From the NCBI GenBank assembly GCA_050014395.1, contig JBEKDK010000020.1, forward strand, positions 1-41,069: a stretch of 41,069 nt of DNA, read 5' to 3'. Of this stretch, positions 23,081-31,036 are shown in pieces; position 1 is the first letter of the stretch, and each line of letters begins with the position of its first letter. Source of the stretch: DASPOJ01 sp050014395 (lineage in GTDB: Bacteria; Acidobacteriota; Terriglobia; Acidiferrales; UBA7541). A model generated the notes under the pieces. That model had not been told where the DNA came from. It worked only from the letters and a program-made list of their open reading frames with translations, and did no database searches. The translations under genes were made by a program, and so were the position numbers.

Positions 23081-23419
23081 TTATTGCAAACCCAGCTCGG
23101 CTGCCAAGCGGCTCAATTCTTCGTCGCGAATCATCAGGTGCGCCGAATCGAGCGGCGCGCCGGCCTCGCACTGGCGTTTCAGCCATAATCCGGCGAAATC
23201 GATCTTTTCCTCGCGCGAGAGGCGCGGGCGGCCGCGTTCGAATCGCCGCAGAGCATCGCCCGAAATTCCGACCACCGCTTCGTCGCCGGCCACCCGAAAG
23301 AAGAACAGCTCGGGCCGGTCCCCCATCGCCAAGAAACCGGATTTCAGGAACTCAACTGGGCGGGCCGTGCCGTCTGGCCCAACCGCCTGAAACCGTTCAT
23401 ACAGCGGTTCGTGCTTCAC
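23081..23419 (-). CDS. Hypothetical protein, 112 aa, co-transcribed with LRV gene
   Basis: Begins at a GTG codon (23419). Contains LFFFRVAGDEAVVGISGDALRRFERG and a C-terminal helix EELSRLAAELGLQ. No signal peptide or membrane segment. The segment around ISGDALRRFERGRPRLSREEKIDFAGLWL suggests a small alpha/beta protein. I recognise no family. Spacing to the downstream LRV gene suggests a shared function. Confidence 0.65.
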   Translation of the reverse strand: MKHEPLYERFQAVGPDGTARPVEFLKSGFLAMGDRPELFFFRVAGDEAVVGISGDALRRFERGRPRLSREEKIDFAGLWLKRQCEAGAPLDSAHLMIRDEELSRLAAELGLQ

Positions 23420-23516
23420 AATGAATTATGGGCGGGGCCTTCGGGGTAGTAAAGTTTAGGGTGCGCTGGGCGGTTCCATCCGCGCAACACGCGCGACGGC
23501 GCCGGGGGACCTTGCT

Positions 23517-23792
23517 ATGTCTGCGTTTGAAGAGCTGAAGGACGAACTGGAGCACTACGAAACGATGATGGGCAGGCAGCGCGGGCGCTTGGCCGTCACG
23601 CTCGACCGCCTGACAAATGCCATGGTGCTCGTCGGCCAGCACACCGTCTATTGCCATTCCGCGCGCGATCCCCGCCAGCCGATGATGGACGTGCAGATGG
23701 TGACCAGCGAATTGCGCACCGCGAAGGAATTGATCCAAAGCGTGATGGAAGAAATGCGCGCCGAGCGCGAAGCGAGAGAGAAAAGCTCGTAA
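23517..23792 (+). CDS. Hypothetical coiled-coil protein, 91 aa
   Basis: Acidic, helical protein with a likely coiled coil at both ends (FEELKDELEHYETMMGRQRG; KELIQSVMEEMRAEREAR). A central segment contains TVYCHSARDP. GGGG lies about eight bases before the ATG. It diverges from the 112-aa gene across about 100 bases. No family recognised. Confidence 0.6.
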   Translation: MSAFEELKDELEHYETMMGRQRGRLAVTLDRLTNAMVLVGQHTVYCHSARDPRQPMMDVQMVTSELRTAKELIQSVMEEMRAEREAREKSS

Positions 23793-23837
23793 GAAACGCG
23801 GTGCCGACGCGGATATGCGCCGGAAAAGGTGGTGTCT

Positions 23838-24779
23838 ATGACGCGCCCCTTCAAGTATTCGATCCTCGTGATAGCTTTAACTTTGCTTCTTCCCCTGCAA
23901 TCTAGTCCACAAAAGTCGGTTGCGCCCCCCGCGTACCCAGACACGGAGACTGGCTTGCAAAAACTTCTCCAGGCGGCCTTGCAAACCGCACGGGCCGGAG
24001 ACGACATCGCGCTGGCTTCCCTTGTGACCGGCATGGAGATGCCCGATTTCGAGCAGTGGGTCGTCAGCACATTCGGCGGAGAAGCTGGCAAGGTTTGGGC
24101 GGACCCCGATGGTACTAGACGCGCGCAAAACGAAAAGTCTCATCGGGAACTGCTGACCGCACTTGCACACGGCGATGGCGAAATCGTCGTTCATAAGTTG
24201 AAGGACGAACCGAACCGCGACGGGAGCTTCGTTTACGGAAACCTGGCGTGCCTGGATAAGCCGATCGAGATCTACTTCGTGGGCTGGAGGGCTGCCGGGC
24301 AATCCGACATTTCGGATGGGGGCCTCGTTGGCTTCTTCATTTTTATCGATAGGACTTTTCGATGGGGCAGCGATATCAATTACGCCAACGGCAGATGCAT
24401 CGAAGGTCCAAAGCCGGGGAGCCTTCTCTCAAATGAAGCGGGCAAGTCATCTGTTCCCGTTTCTAAAACGGGAGACGAAGACGGCCCATTTTTCGCCGGC
24501 GTCGGAGGCGTCGGATTTCCAAAGTGCATCCGCTGTCCGAACCCGGTGTACCCGCCAGACCCACGCAAATTTAGAATTCAAGGTGCTGTGTCGCTCATCA
24601 TCACTGTCGAAGCAGACGGTCAGGCGACCGACGTGAAGGTCGCGGAAAGTTTAGGGCCGGAGATGGACAAGGCCGCGATTGACACCGTGAGGAGCTGGCA
24701 ATTTCAACCTGCCAATGGGCCGAACGGTAAGCCCGTGGCTTCCATTATCGATGCCGAAATAGATTTTCGACTACTGTAG
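23838..24779 (+). CDS. Secreted TonB C-terminal domain protein (paralogue)
   Basis: The 313-aa protein has a signal peptide (about 8-26, ILVIALTLLLPLQSSPQ) and an N-terminal domain with ETGLQKLLQAALQTARAGDD and FEQWVVSTFGGEAGK. The C-terminal TonB-type domain includes VSLIITVEADGQATDVKVAE and AAIDTVRSWQFQPANGPNGK. The N-terminal layout and total length match the protein at 3864-4805, so they are paralogues. Two CxxC-like cysteines (KCIRCPNPVYPP) precede the TonB domain and are missing in the paralogue. ATG at 23838 preferred, with AAGGTGG about six bases upstream. Confidence 0.75.
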   Translation: MTRPFKYSILVIALTLLLPLQSSPQKSVAPPAYPDTETGLQKLLQAALQTARAGDDIALASLVTGMEMPDFEQWVVSTFGGEAGKVWADPDGTRRAQNEKSHRELLTALAHGDGEIVVHKLKDEPNRDGSFVYGNLACLDKPIEIYFVGWRAAGQSDISDGGLVGFFIFIDRTFRWGSDINYANGRCIEGPKPGSLLSNEAGKSSVPVSKTGDEDGPFFAGVGGVGFPKCIRCPNPVYPPDPRKFRIQGAVSLIITVEADGQATDVKVAESLGPEMDKAAIDTVRSWQFQPANGPNGKPVASIIDAEIDFRLL

Positions 24780-24792
24780 CGACGCTCGTCGA

Positions 24793-26064
24793 CTACGACG
24801 CTTTGGCGGCGTCCTTCGGCTTCATGCGGAACAGAATTTCGCCGGCGCGCGGGATCACCATGATGCCTTCAGCTTCGCGGCCTTGCCATTCTTCCACGCG
24901 AATGCTCGCGGGATCCAGGTAGCCGAGATTGATACGCTTGCAACGCTCTTCGGGGATGCCAGTGGCGAGCGTGACCTTAACGCGCAATTTTTCGACGCCC
25001 GTTGCGGCGTCGTATGTGCCGAGGCCCACAACGTGTGTGGAATGCGCCAGGACGCCGCCGGGGTAGTGCTTAAATTTATCCCACTGCTTCATGAAGTAGT
25101 CGCGGCAGTGATAGCCGATTTCGTCGATTAGCTTGCCGTGCGTGTAGCTGACCTCGGTGATGTGCGGGCTGTAGATCACCACTTCCCCGCCATCGGCCAT
25201 GGCCGGCTCCAACTTGTAGGCGCCCTTGGCGCCAGTCCACAGATCGTCATACAGCTCCGGAAGAATCGAAAGCGCGCGCTTGAACGGCTTATCGACATAG
25301 ACGATATGTTTTTTCGCCGAGAGCGCGGACGCTTGGTCCCACGCCTCCGCCGGCGAGCCGAAATACATCCCGGCGATTCCTTCGTGCGTCACGACAATCG
25401 CGAAGCACAGCACAGGCACCGGCACAAATGCGGCGGCGCGATCGATCACCGCGCGCACCGGCGTGTAGCCCGCGCCGATCACTTTGTAACTGGTGATCAC
25501 CGCGCCCAGCCAATGCGTGAAATTGATGATCTCCGCCCCGCCGATGCCCGGATAGAAATATTTATTGCCGCCGGAAAAACCGACGACTTCGTGCGGAAAC
25601 ACAGGTCCGCAAATAATCAATTGGTCGTAATCCAGGATTAGCTTGTTCAGCGTGACCGGCACCACTTGCGAAAGCAGGCCGCCGGTGATCTTGGAAATCT
25701 CCGCCGCGGGAATCTCGCCGAGTTTCGTAAAAGTCTCCGGCTTCTCCCAATGGTGATTGAAGATGGTGCTGCGGCCCACCTTGCCGTCCACCACCGTGCG
25801 GCCGACGAGCTTGCTCAATTGCGCGTCGCTCATCGCCGGATGCGTGCCCAGCGCCACCAGATAATCCAAGGCGTGGACGTGCGGACCGAGCACTTGCTCA
25901 AATGCGTCAAACATCGTGGGCATCGGCATGCTGCGCGTGCCGTCGGGAATCAGCACCAGGACGCGCTTGCCCGCGAGCGCATTGTTCGCCAGCGCGCCGG
26001 CGACGAATTTCATCATTTCGACGCGCGACATGTATTTGTCCGTGTATCCGATTCCGATCGCCAT
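24793..26064 (-). CDS. LarA-superfamily nickel-dependent racemase/epimerase
   Basis: The 423-aa protein keeps the residues that define lactate racemase LarA: Arg44 in DGTRSMPMP, His75 in LGTHPAMS, His158 and Lys168 in FPHEVVGFSGGNKYFYPGIGG, and His184 in NFTHW. The LarA superfamily binds a nickel-pincer cofactor and includes racemases of lactate, malate and related acids as well as a gluconate 2-epimerase. Given the neighbouring UxaE and HAD genes, a sugar-acid substrate is more likely than lactate. The cofactor-making LarB, LarC and LarE are not in the window. Start at 26064 has GGAG six bases upstream. Last gene of the UxaE-HAD-LarA unit. Confidence 0.85.
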   Translation of the reverse strand: MAIGIGYTDKYMSRVEMMKFVAGALANNALAGKRVLVLIPDGTRSMPMPTMFDAFEQVLGPHVHALDYLVALGTHPAMSDAQLSKLVGRTVVDGKVGRSTIFNHHWEKPETFTKLGEIPAAEISKITGGLLSQVVPVTLNKLILDYDQLIICGPVFPHEVVGFSGGNKYFYPGIGGAEIINFTHWLGAVITSYKVIGAGYTPVRAVIDRAAAFVPVPVLCFAIVVTHEGIAGMYFGSPAEAWDQASALSAKKHIVYVDKPFKRALSILPELYDDLWTGAKGAYKLEPAMADGGEVVIYSPHITEVSYTHGKLIDEIGYHCRDYFMKQWDKFKHYPGGVLAHSTHVVGLGTYDAATGVEKLRVKVTLATGIPEERCKRINLGYLDPASIRVEEWQGREAEGIMVIPRAGEILFRMKPKDAAKAS

Positions 26065-26109
26065 TGTTTTCTCCGCGTTTTCTCCGCTGGGCGCTCGCGC
26101 GTGAGTGTT

Positions 26110-27006
26110 TTAATGTTGCCAGGGAGGCGTCGAAGGCAGCAGCTTCTCGAACTCCGCGATCAAGCCAGCCTCATACCCGCCCGCAAATGTTCCGGCCATG
26201 AATTTTTGCACGCCTTCTTTGTAGAACCGCTCCCAGGACGCTTCTTCGTGGCCCGGATTGATCGGGAAAAACAATGCGTTGTTCGCCCGCGCTGCATCGT
26301 AATCGCCCGGCGCGTCGCCGATCATCAGCACGTGGCCCGGCTCATAATTTCCGGTGGCGGCCATTTTCAAATGCTGCTTCTTCGTGCCGTGCTCTTGCCC
26401 CGCAATTAGGCGCACAAAACCATCAATCTTGTTTTCCTCCCACTCGCGTACCAGCGCTTCGGTGGGAGTCTGCGACACAACGATGGCGTCGGCCTTGCCC
26501 TTCAAAAATTCCAGGCTCTCGCGCACGTATGGAAACGGCGGCAGATCGTGCACGATATCCGCGATCGTGGCGTTCACCGCGACGCTCCAGGCCATCGCAA
26601 GATCCAGCTCCGGATCGGGATGGTCCCTCATGTAATCCTTCAGCCCGTTGTTGCTCAGCGGCTTGCCCGAGGCGATAAACTCGCGCACTTTTGGCGCTTC
26701 AGGCACTTTGGCGTGGCGCGCGATCACTTCCGGGCGCACCTTCAACTGATCGAACGTCAGCGTCAACGCCGGCCAACGATTCGTGCCGCGCCATTTCGAG
26801 TACAAATTGATGAACTCGACCGCCTCCCGCGCGTATTTCGAGATCGGCTGCAAGCCCCAGAACTTGATAATGTTCGGGCAGAAGCACTCTTTGTGCTTGA
26901 TTTCCATGCTGTCGAAGGCGCAACCATCGGAATCGATGCCAACCAGAAATTTCTGTTGCGGACTGTAGTTTTCCAAACCCTGCGGACCTGCGCTGTAAGA
27001 ACTCAT
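26110..27006 (-). CDS. HAD-family hydrolase, probable sugar-acid phosphatase
   Basis: The 298-aa protein has HAD motif I in FLVGIDSDGCAFDSM (nucleophile Asp and the Asp two residues later). Motif II is the Ser of VVSQTP, motif III is a lysine in GTKKQHLK, and motif IV is GDAPGDYDAA. A large helical cap lies between motifs I and II. It is unusual in having a Cys and Phe after the DSDG nucleophile block. The gene lies between UxaE-type and LarA-type genes on the same strand, so a phosphorylated sugar or sugar acid is the likely substrate. A 45-base gap separates it from LarA and 108 bases from UxaE. Confidence 0.8.
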   Translation of the reverse strand: MSSYSAGPQGLENYSPQQKFLVGIDSDGCAFDSMEIKHKECFCPNIIKFWGLQPISKYAREAVEFINLYSKWRGTNRWPALTLTFDQLKVRPEVIARHAKVPEAPKVREFIASGKPLSNNGLKDYMRDHPDPELDLAMAWSVAVNATIADIVHDLPPFPYVRESLEFLKGKADAIVVSQTPTEALVREWEENKIDGFVRLIAGQEHGTKKQHLKMAATGNYEPGHVLMIGDAPGDYDAARANNALFFPINPGHEEASWERFYKEGVQKFMAGTFAGGYEAGLIAEFEKLLPSTPPWQH

Positions 27007-27114
27007 ATACTCGCCGTCAACCTTTCATCCGGATTTCGTGCGGCGCACGTCCGGACTCGATCTAGGATTTCACTTTAGAATCCAACACTAATGTAAATTG
27101 TACATCCATCCGCG

Positions 27115-28368
27115 CTACGCGCCCAGAAAAACCGGCTTGATGTGCCGATCAAATAGATTGTGCGTGACGTTGCGGCCGATCGTCGCATGGCAGGAGCGAA
27201 CCAGCTCCAAATAAGCGTCGCCCTTTTTCGCGGCGATCTTATAGCCCACGTGCAGCAATTGCCGCAAGCTCGGATTGAAATCCTTGTTTTTCGGATCGTG
27301 CCTCAGCGCGGCCACGTACTGCGCGCTGGTCCACTGCGAAACCGTCGCGGCGGACGGCAACTTCGCGCGATCGATATCGATCACCGCGGCGTACGGCGCG
27401 CACAATTCATCGACGTGCTCCAGCGCTTCGGTGTAGATCTGCCTCGCCAGCACCAGGCCCGCGCCGCCCGCTTCCGCAAGGCCGATGATCTCTTCCAGCC
27501 AGGTAGTTCCCGCAGTTTTCAGGTGCAGGCCCGCGTTGTGTTTCTGGATTGCCCGCCGGATCGGCGCGTAAATCGAAAATTTGTCGCTTCCGGAATGCAC
27601 GCTGAGCTTCAGATTTTCGGGCAGGCCATAATTTTTCACTGCGTAAGCGATCACCGAAATGTCGTCGCCGAACTCTTTCTCAAATTGCACAAGGTTGCCG
27701 ACGTAATCCACGCCTTTGTTGAATCGCCCGGTGAATTTCGGGGCCACGGTTTGCAGCGGCACCTTCTCATCCGCGAGTGCGACCAAAATTACCAGCAGTT
27801 CGACCGGCGTTTGCGGCGAATCGGTCTCGTCCATTGAAACTTCGGCGATGAAGTTGCCCTCACCCTTTAGCTTCGCCACGTGGCGATAAATCGTTCCGGC
27901 TTCTTGCACGGCGAAAAGGAACTTGTTCGCGATGCGCTCGATCTCGGATTTCGTTGTCTCGATAGTTCCTTCCACTCCGGGGATCTCGATCTTCCCGATC
28001 AGCTTCGGGTGCCGGTCCGCGAGCGCTCGAACCGCCTCCGCCGCGGCCGGCTTGCCGATCGAATCCGCGACGTCGATCGTGAAGAAATCCGACGTGGGCA
28101 CGAACCGATCGACGGTGTCCAGCCGAATGTGGTCGGCATCGACGTGCCACGGATAATTCCAGTCGCGCTTTTTCACCGCGGCTTCTGCCGCCGCGCGCAC
28201 GCTGGCGGGCTCGGAGCCCACGATCAAATGTTCGCGATTGGATTTGTTCCACACCGGAACGACAATCGTGCCCAGTGTCGCGGCCTTTATGCAGGCCTGC
28301 AATTGCGCTTCGGCTTCTTGCGCGAAGCGATCACCCACACCCAGCGAATATTTGGAGAGTTTTAACAT
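27115..28368 (-). CDS. uxaE: Tagaturonate epimerase family protein (UxaE-like)
   Basis: The 417-aa protein resembles the UxaE family, which interconverts D-tagaturonate and D-fructuronate in galacturonate breakdown (known from Thermotoga). Supporting segments include SKYSLGVGDRFAQEAEAQL at the N-terminus, KIEIPGVEGTIETTK, SMDETDSPQTPVELL and KLSVHSGSDKFSIY. The C-terminal part is LLHVGYKIAAKKGDAYLE. AGGAAA before the ATG supports the start. It heads a minus-strand group with the HAD and LarA-like genes. Family assignment is from recall of conserved segments; the exact substrate in this clade is unknown. Confidence 0.7.
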   Translation of the reverse strand: MLKLSKYSLGVGDRFAQEAEAQLQACIKAATLGTIVVPVWNKSNREHLIVGSEPASVRAAAEAAVKKRDWNYPWHVDADHIRLDTVDRFVPTSDFFTIDVADSIGKPAAAEAVRALADRHPKLIGKIEIPGVEGTIETTKSEIERIANKFLFAVQEAGTIYRHVAKLKGEGNFIAEVSMDETDSPQTPVELLVILVALADEKVPLQTVAPKFTGRFNKGVDYVGNLVQFEKEFGDDISVIAYAVKNYGLPENLKLSVHSGSDKFSIYAPIRRAIQKHNAGLHLKTAGTTWLEEIIGLAEAGGAGLVLARQIYTEALEHVDELCAPYAAVIDIDRAKLPSAATVSQWTSAQYVAALRHDPKNKDFNPSLRQLLHVGYKIAAKKGDAYLELVRSCHATIGRNVTHNLFDRHIKPVFLGA

Positions 28369-28381
28369 CGTTTCCTATCTG

Positions 28382-28404
28382 GTCCTGCCGGATTCTGTCA
28401 GGAC
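28382..28404 (-). promoter_or_regulatory. Candidate operator or leader hairpin before uxaE
   Basis: GTCCTG and CAGGAC form a 6-bp inverted repeat with an 11-base spacer, about 14 to 36 bases before the UxaE start codon. It could be a regulator site or a leader hairpin controlling the sugar-acid genes. Short, so chance is possible. Confidence 0.3.
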
Positions 28405-28522
28405 ACCTGTGGATGCCGGATTTGCCAATTCCCTGCCGGCCGTACTGCAATTTACACCCGCGTTCGCTGTCGCGCAATATTGCCGGCCGGTTCGGCGTCG
28501 CCGGCCGTGCGCGGAGAAATCC

Positions 28523-29209
28523 CTACGCGGCTGCCGATTTCTTGTTCTTGCGTTCGCTCACCAGAAACACGATGCCAACCATCACCGAGATGGCAACCAG
28601 CGCGATCGCGGCGATCAGCGTGTAGTGCAGATGCCGCAGCATTAAAATCATGGTGTGCCGCCCATAACGCGCGCCGAGGTATCCGAGAATCGAATACCTG
28701 ACAATTCGCCCCATCGTGAGCGCGCTCAAGAACTTGGTCGACGAATAGTGCATGGCGCCCGCGGCCAAGATCACCGGAACGATCGGCACGGGCGGCGGCA
28801 GCACGGCAGCGATGGCCAGCGCGCCAAATCCCCAACGGCCAAATAGTTTTTGCGCCCGCTCCAACTTGCGGGGCGAAACCTTGCGCCCGAGGGTCGCCTT
28901 CCCTCCTCTGCGCGCGAGCCGATATGTGACGTACGCACCGATCACAGATCCCACGGTGGCCATCACGGCGTAATAAACCCACAAATCGGAATTTCGCGCC
29001 GACAGGACGATCGTCAGCACGTCCATGCTTCCAGGAACCGGGATGATCGAGCTATCGACGAGGCCAAGCGGAATAAATCCCAAGCCGCCCAGGCCAAAGA
29101 CCCAGCGTCTTAGAGCGCGGCTCGTCGTCGGCGCGGCGGCGGCGATGATCTGGCTGATCAGCATGTTGTCGTGAAGACGCCAATCATTCTCGCACACAGC
29201 GCCAGCCAT
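28523..29209 (-). CDS. DedA/VTT-type membrane protein
   Basis: The 228-aa protein has several hydrophobic helices: about 37-50, 76-97, 130-155 and 192-218. It contains GFIPLGLVDSSIIPVPGSMD and WGFGALAIAAVLPPPVPIVPVILAAG, the paired re-entrant VTT segments of DedA-like (YqaA-type) proteins, with conserved prolines. The C-terminus is basic. Family members flip or transport lipids such as undecaprenyl phosphate in some bacteria; the role here is not fixed. The ATG at 29209 has GGAAGG ten bases upstream; an alternative ATG at 29164 would trim 15 residues. Confidence 0.75.
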   Translation of the reverse strand: MAGAVCENDWRLHDNMLISQIIAAAAPTTSRALRRWVFGLGGLGFIPLGLVDSSIIPVPGSMDVLTIVLSARNSDLWVYYAVMATVGSVIGAYVTYRLARRGGKATLGRKVSPRKLERAQKLFGRWGFGALAIAAVLPPPVPIVPVILAAGAMHYSSTKFLSALTMGRIVRYSILGYLGARYGRHTMILMLRHLHYTLIAAIALVAISVMVGIVFLVSERKNKKSAAA

Positions 29210-29360
29210 CCCTAGACGGCCTTCCCCGAATTGAACTTCGAGGCCGCAGCGCGAAATGATTCACGCGCCGGGGGGATTCCATCCCGCGCCGAGGGATGCC
29301 ACACTATGGTTGAGCAAAACAATCAGTCCGCGGCATCGCTGCGGATATCGAGCATGCAAA

Positions 29361-30341
29361 ATGACTAAATTTCGGTTACACAACGCGCGTCGCAGGAGCC
29401 CGGCGGCTTTCATCTTCGTCGCCGTGTGCGTTGCCGCGTTGCTGGTGTGCTGCCCTCGAGTTCCTCTTCGAGCGCAAGACGACGCCTCCACCATTCATGT
29501 GAGCACGAATCTGGTGATGCTTGACGCCACGGTGAAAAATAAAACCGGGCAGATCATGGACAATCTGAAGCAACAGGATTTCCAGGTTCGCGAGGACGGC
29601 GTCGAACAGAAAATTGACCTTTTCAGCCGCGACGAATTGCCGCTGAACGTAGCTCTCGTGCTGGACCTGAGCGATTCGATCGGCCCGTTCTTGGAACCGT
29701 TGCGCGACGCGGCGAGCACGGCGCTGGCGTCGCTGAAGCCCGTCGATCAGGTGGCGCTATTCACTTTTTCCACGGAAGCCGAAATGCGCGTCCAACTGAC
29801 GCATGATGCAACTGAAATCGCTGCGCAGATCGGTTCGCTCCACGCCGGCGGCGCGACCAACATCAACGACGGCATTTTCGTCGCCGCGCACAATTTCCTG
29901 ATGACCGCGCCGAAGGGACGGCGCGTGATCATCCTGATCAGCGACGACGTCGGCACCGATGCCGGCGCGCAAGGCACACACGACATCGTCACCGAAACCA
30001 TCGCGGCGGACACCTCGGTCTACAATCTAAAGATTCCCGGTTACAACCCGCCGGCAACCAAGGCCTACGCGGCTTCGATTCCGGGATTGGTGAACATTGG
30101 CAAAGTCGTGGAAGCGACAGGCGGAGAAATCTTCGACGTTCAGGACACCGCGCACCTCAGCGCGGTTTTCAGCGCGCTGCTCCAACGTATCAGGACGCGT
30201 TACACGCTGGGGTACTACACGTCAGCCAACGGAGCCAGCGGCAAGCCGCACAAGCTGGATGTGCGCCTTACGCGCTCGTTCGGAACCAAGGGAAAGGATT
30301 ACGTCGTTCTGGCTCGGAATAGCTACTATTTCGGTCCGTGA
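29361..30341 (+). CDS. Secreted VWA protein (VWFA-related Acidobacterial type)
   Basis: The 326-aa protein has a signal peptide (about 14-39, ending LRAQ), the pre-VWA region TLxxLDATVKNKTGQ, and DFQVREDGVEQKIDLFSRDE. The DxSxS metal site is DLSDS (Asp102, Ser104, Ser106). Later blocks GGATNIND, IILISDDVG and TRYTLGYYTSA match the protein at 7106-8389 over the whole length. It lacks the glycine-rich insert: only about 17 residues connect the strands there. Extracellular or periplasmic binding role unknown. Start at 29361 places the signal peptide at the N-terminus, though its ribosome site is weak. Confidence 0.85.
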   Translation: MTKFRLHNARRRSPAAFIFVAVCVAALLVCCPRVPLRAQDDASTIHVSTNLVMLDATVKNKTGQIMDNLKQQDFQVREDGVEQKIDLFSRDELPLNVALVLDLSDSIGPFLEPLRDAASTALASLKPVDQVALFTFSTEAEMRVQLTHDATEIAAQIGSLHAGGATNINDGIFVAAHNFLMTAPKGRRVIILISDDVGTDAGAQGTHDIVTETIAADTSVYNLKIPGYNPPATKAYAASIPGLVNIGKVVEATGGEIFDVQDTAHLSAVFSALLQRIRTRYTLGYYTSANGASGKPHKLDVRLTRSFGTKGKDYVVLARNSYYFGP

Positions 30342-30379
30342 TTGATTTGTGTTCGACCCGGAAACGCAGTTTGTGCCGG

Positions 30380-30958
30380 TCAGGAATCCAGGTTCGCCAG
30401 CAGCTGCGCCACGCTAAATGGATGAACGGACTTCGCGGATGCGCCGAAAAGTCTGCGCGGTTCGCTGTTGTGTGACAATGCAAATTCACGGCTGCGAAAT
30501 AATCGCTCGAAGAACGCGCGGAATTCCGGCTCCGCCGCCGTGCGAGTCGCCTCTGAATTCGGCGCGAGCAGCCGATCGTTGACGAACACTTCAATCTCTT
30601 GTCCGTTGAAGCGCAGCTCTCCCTCCAATCGCGATTCCGCTTCCAAACGCTCGAAGGCGGAAAGCGCGGCGCGCGCGGCCTGCTTCAAGCGATCCTGATT
30701 GCTGCCGGCCAAGACGGCTTTGCGATTGTAGCGAACCCCCAGGCTCCCGTCGGTGTTGTCCACGCTGTAATCGCCTTCGTGGCCGATCAGAATCACGCCC
30801 GGACCTGCGTGCACGTGCCGGTAATCGGCGATATCCAGCAGCAAACCCGGAAAGATTTGGCCGGCGATCCATTCGTGAAACACCGGGATCAGCCGGTCGA
30901 AATCCACATCGCCGGGATTCCTGGCGATCAGTTTGACGTTGATGTGCTGAAGTTCCAT
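30380..30958 (-). CDS. Conserved hypothetical protein downstream of sulfite reductase
   Basis: The 192-aa protein begins MELQHINVKLIARNPGDVDF, then FHEWIAGQIFPGLLLDIADYRHV and GPGVILIGHEGDYSVDNTDG. Arg/Tyr-rich RYNRKAVLAG and a long helical stretch (RLKQAARAALSAFERLEAE) follow. No signal peptide or membrane segment. It lies 78 bases after the reductase stop on the same strand, which suggests a functional tie such as assembly or electron delivery. ATG at 30958 is preferred over the upstream TTG at 31030 because the conserved-looking part begins there. No family assigned. Confidence 0.65.
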   Translation of the reverse strand: MELQHINVKLIARNPGDVDFDRLIPVFHEWIAGQIFPGLLLDIADYRHVHAGPGVILIGHEGDYSVDNTDGSLGVRYNRKAVLAGSNQDRLKQAARAALSAFERLEAESRLEGELRFNGQEIEVFVNDRLLAPNSEATRTAAEPEFRAFFERLFRSREFALSHNSEPRRLFGASAKSVHPFSVAQLLANLDS

Positions 30959-31036
30959 CGCGCTGGGCAACCTCGTTAGACGTTTACACAAATCCACGCG
31001 CCGGAAATCGCGCGCACTCAGATCGTACAAATCGGT

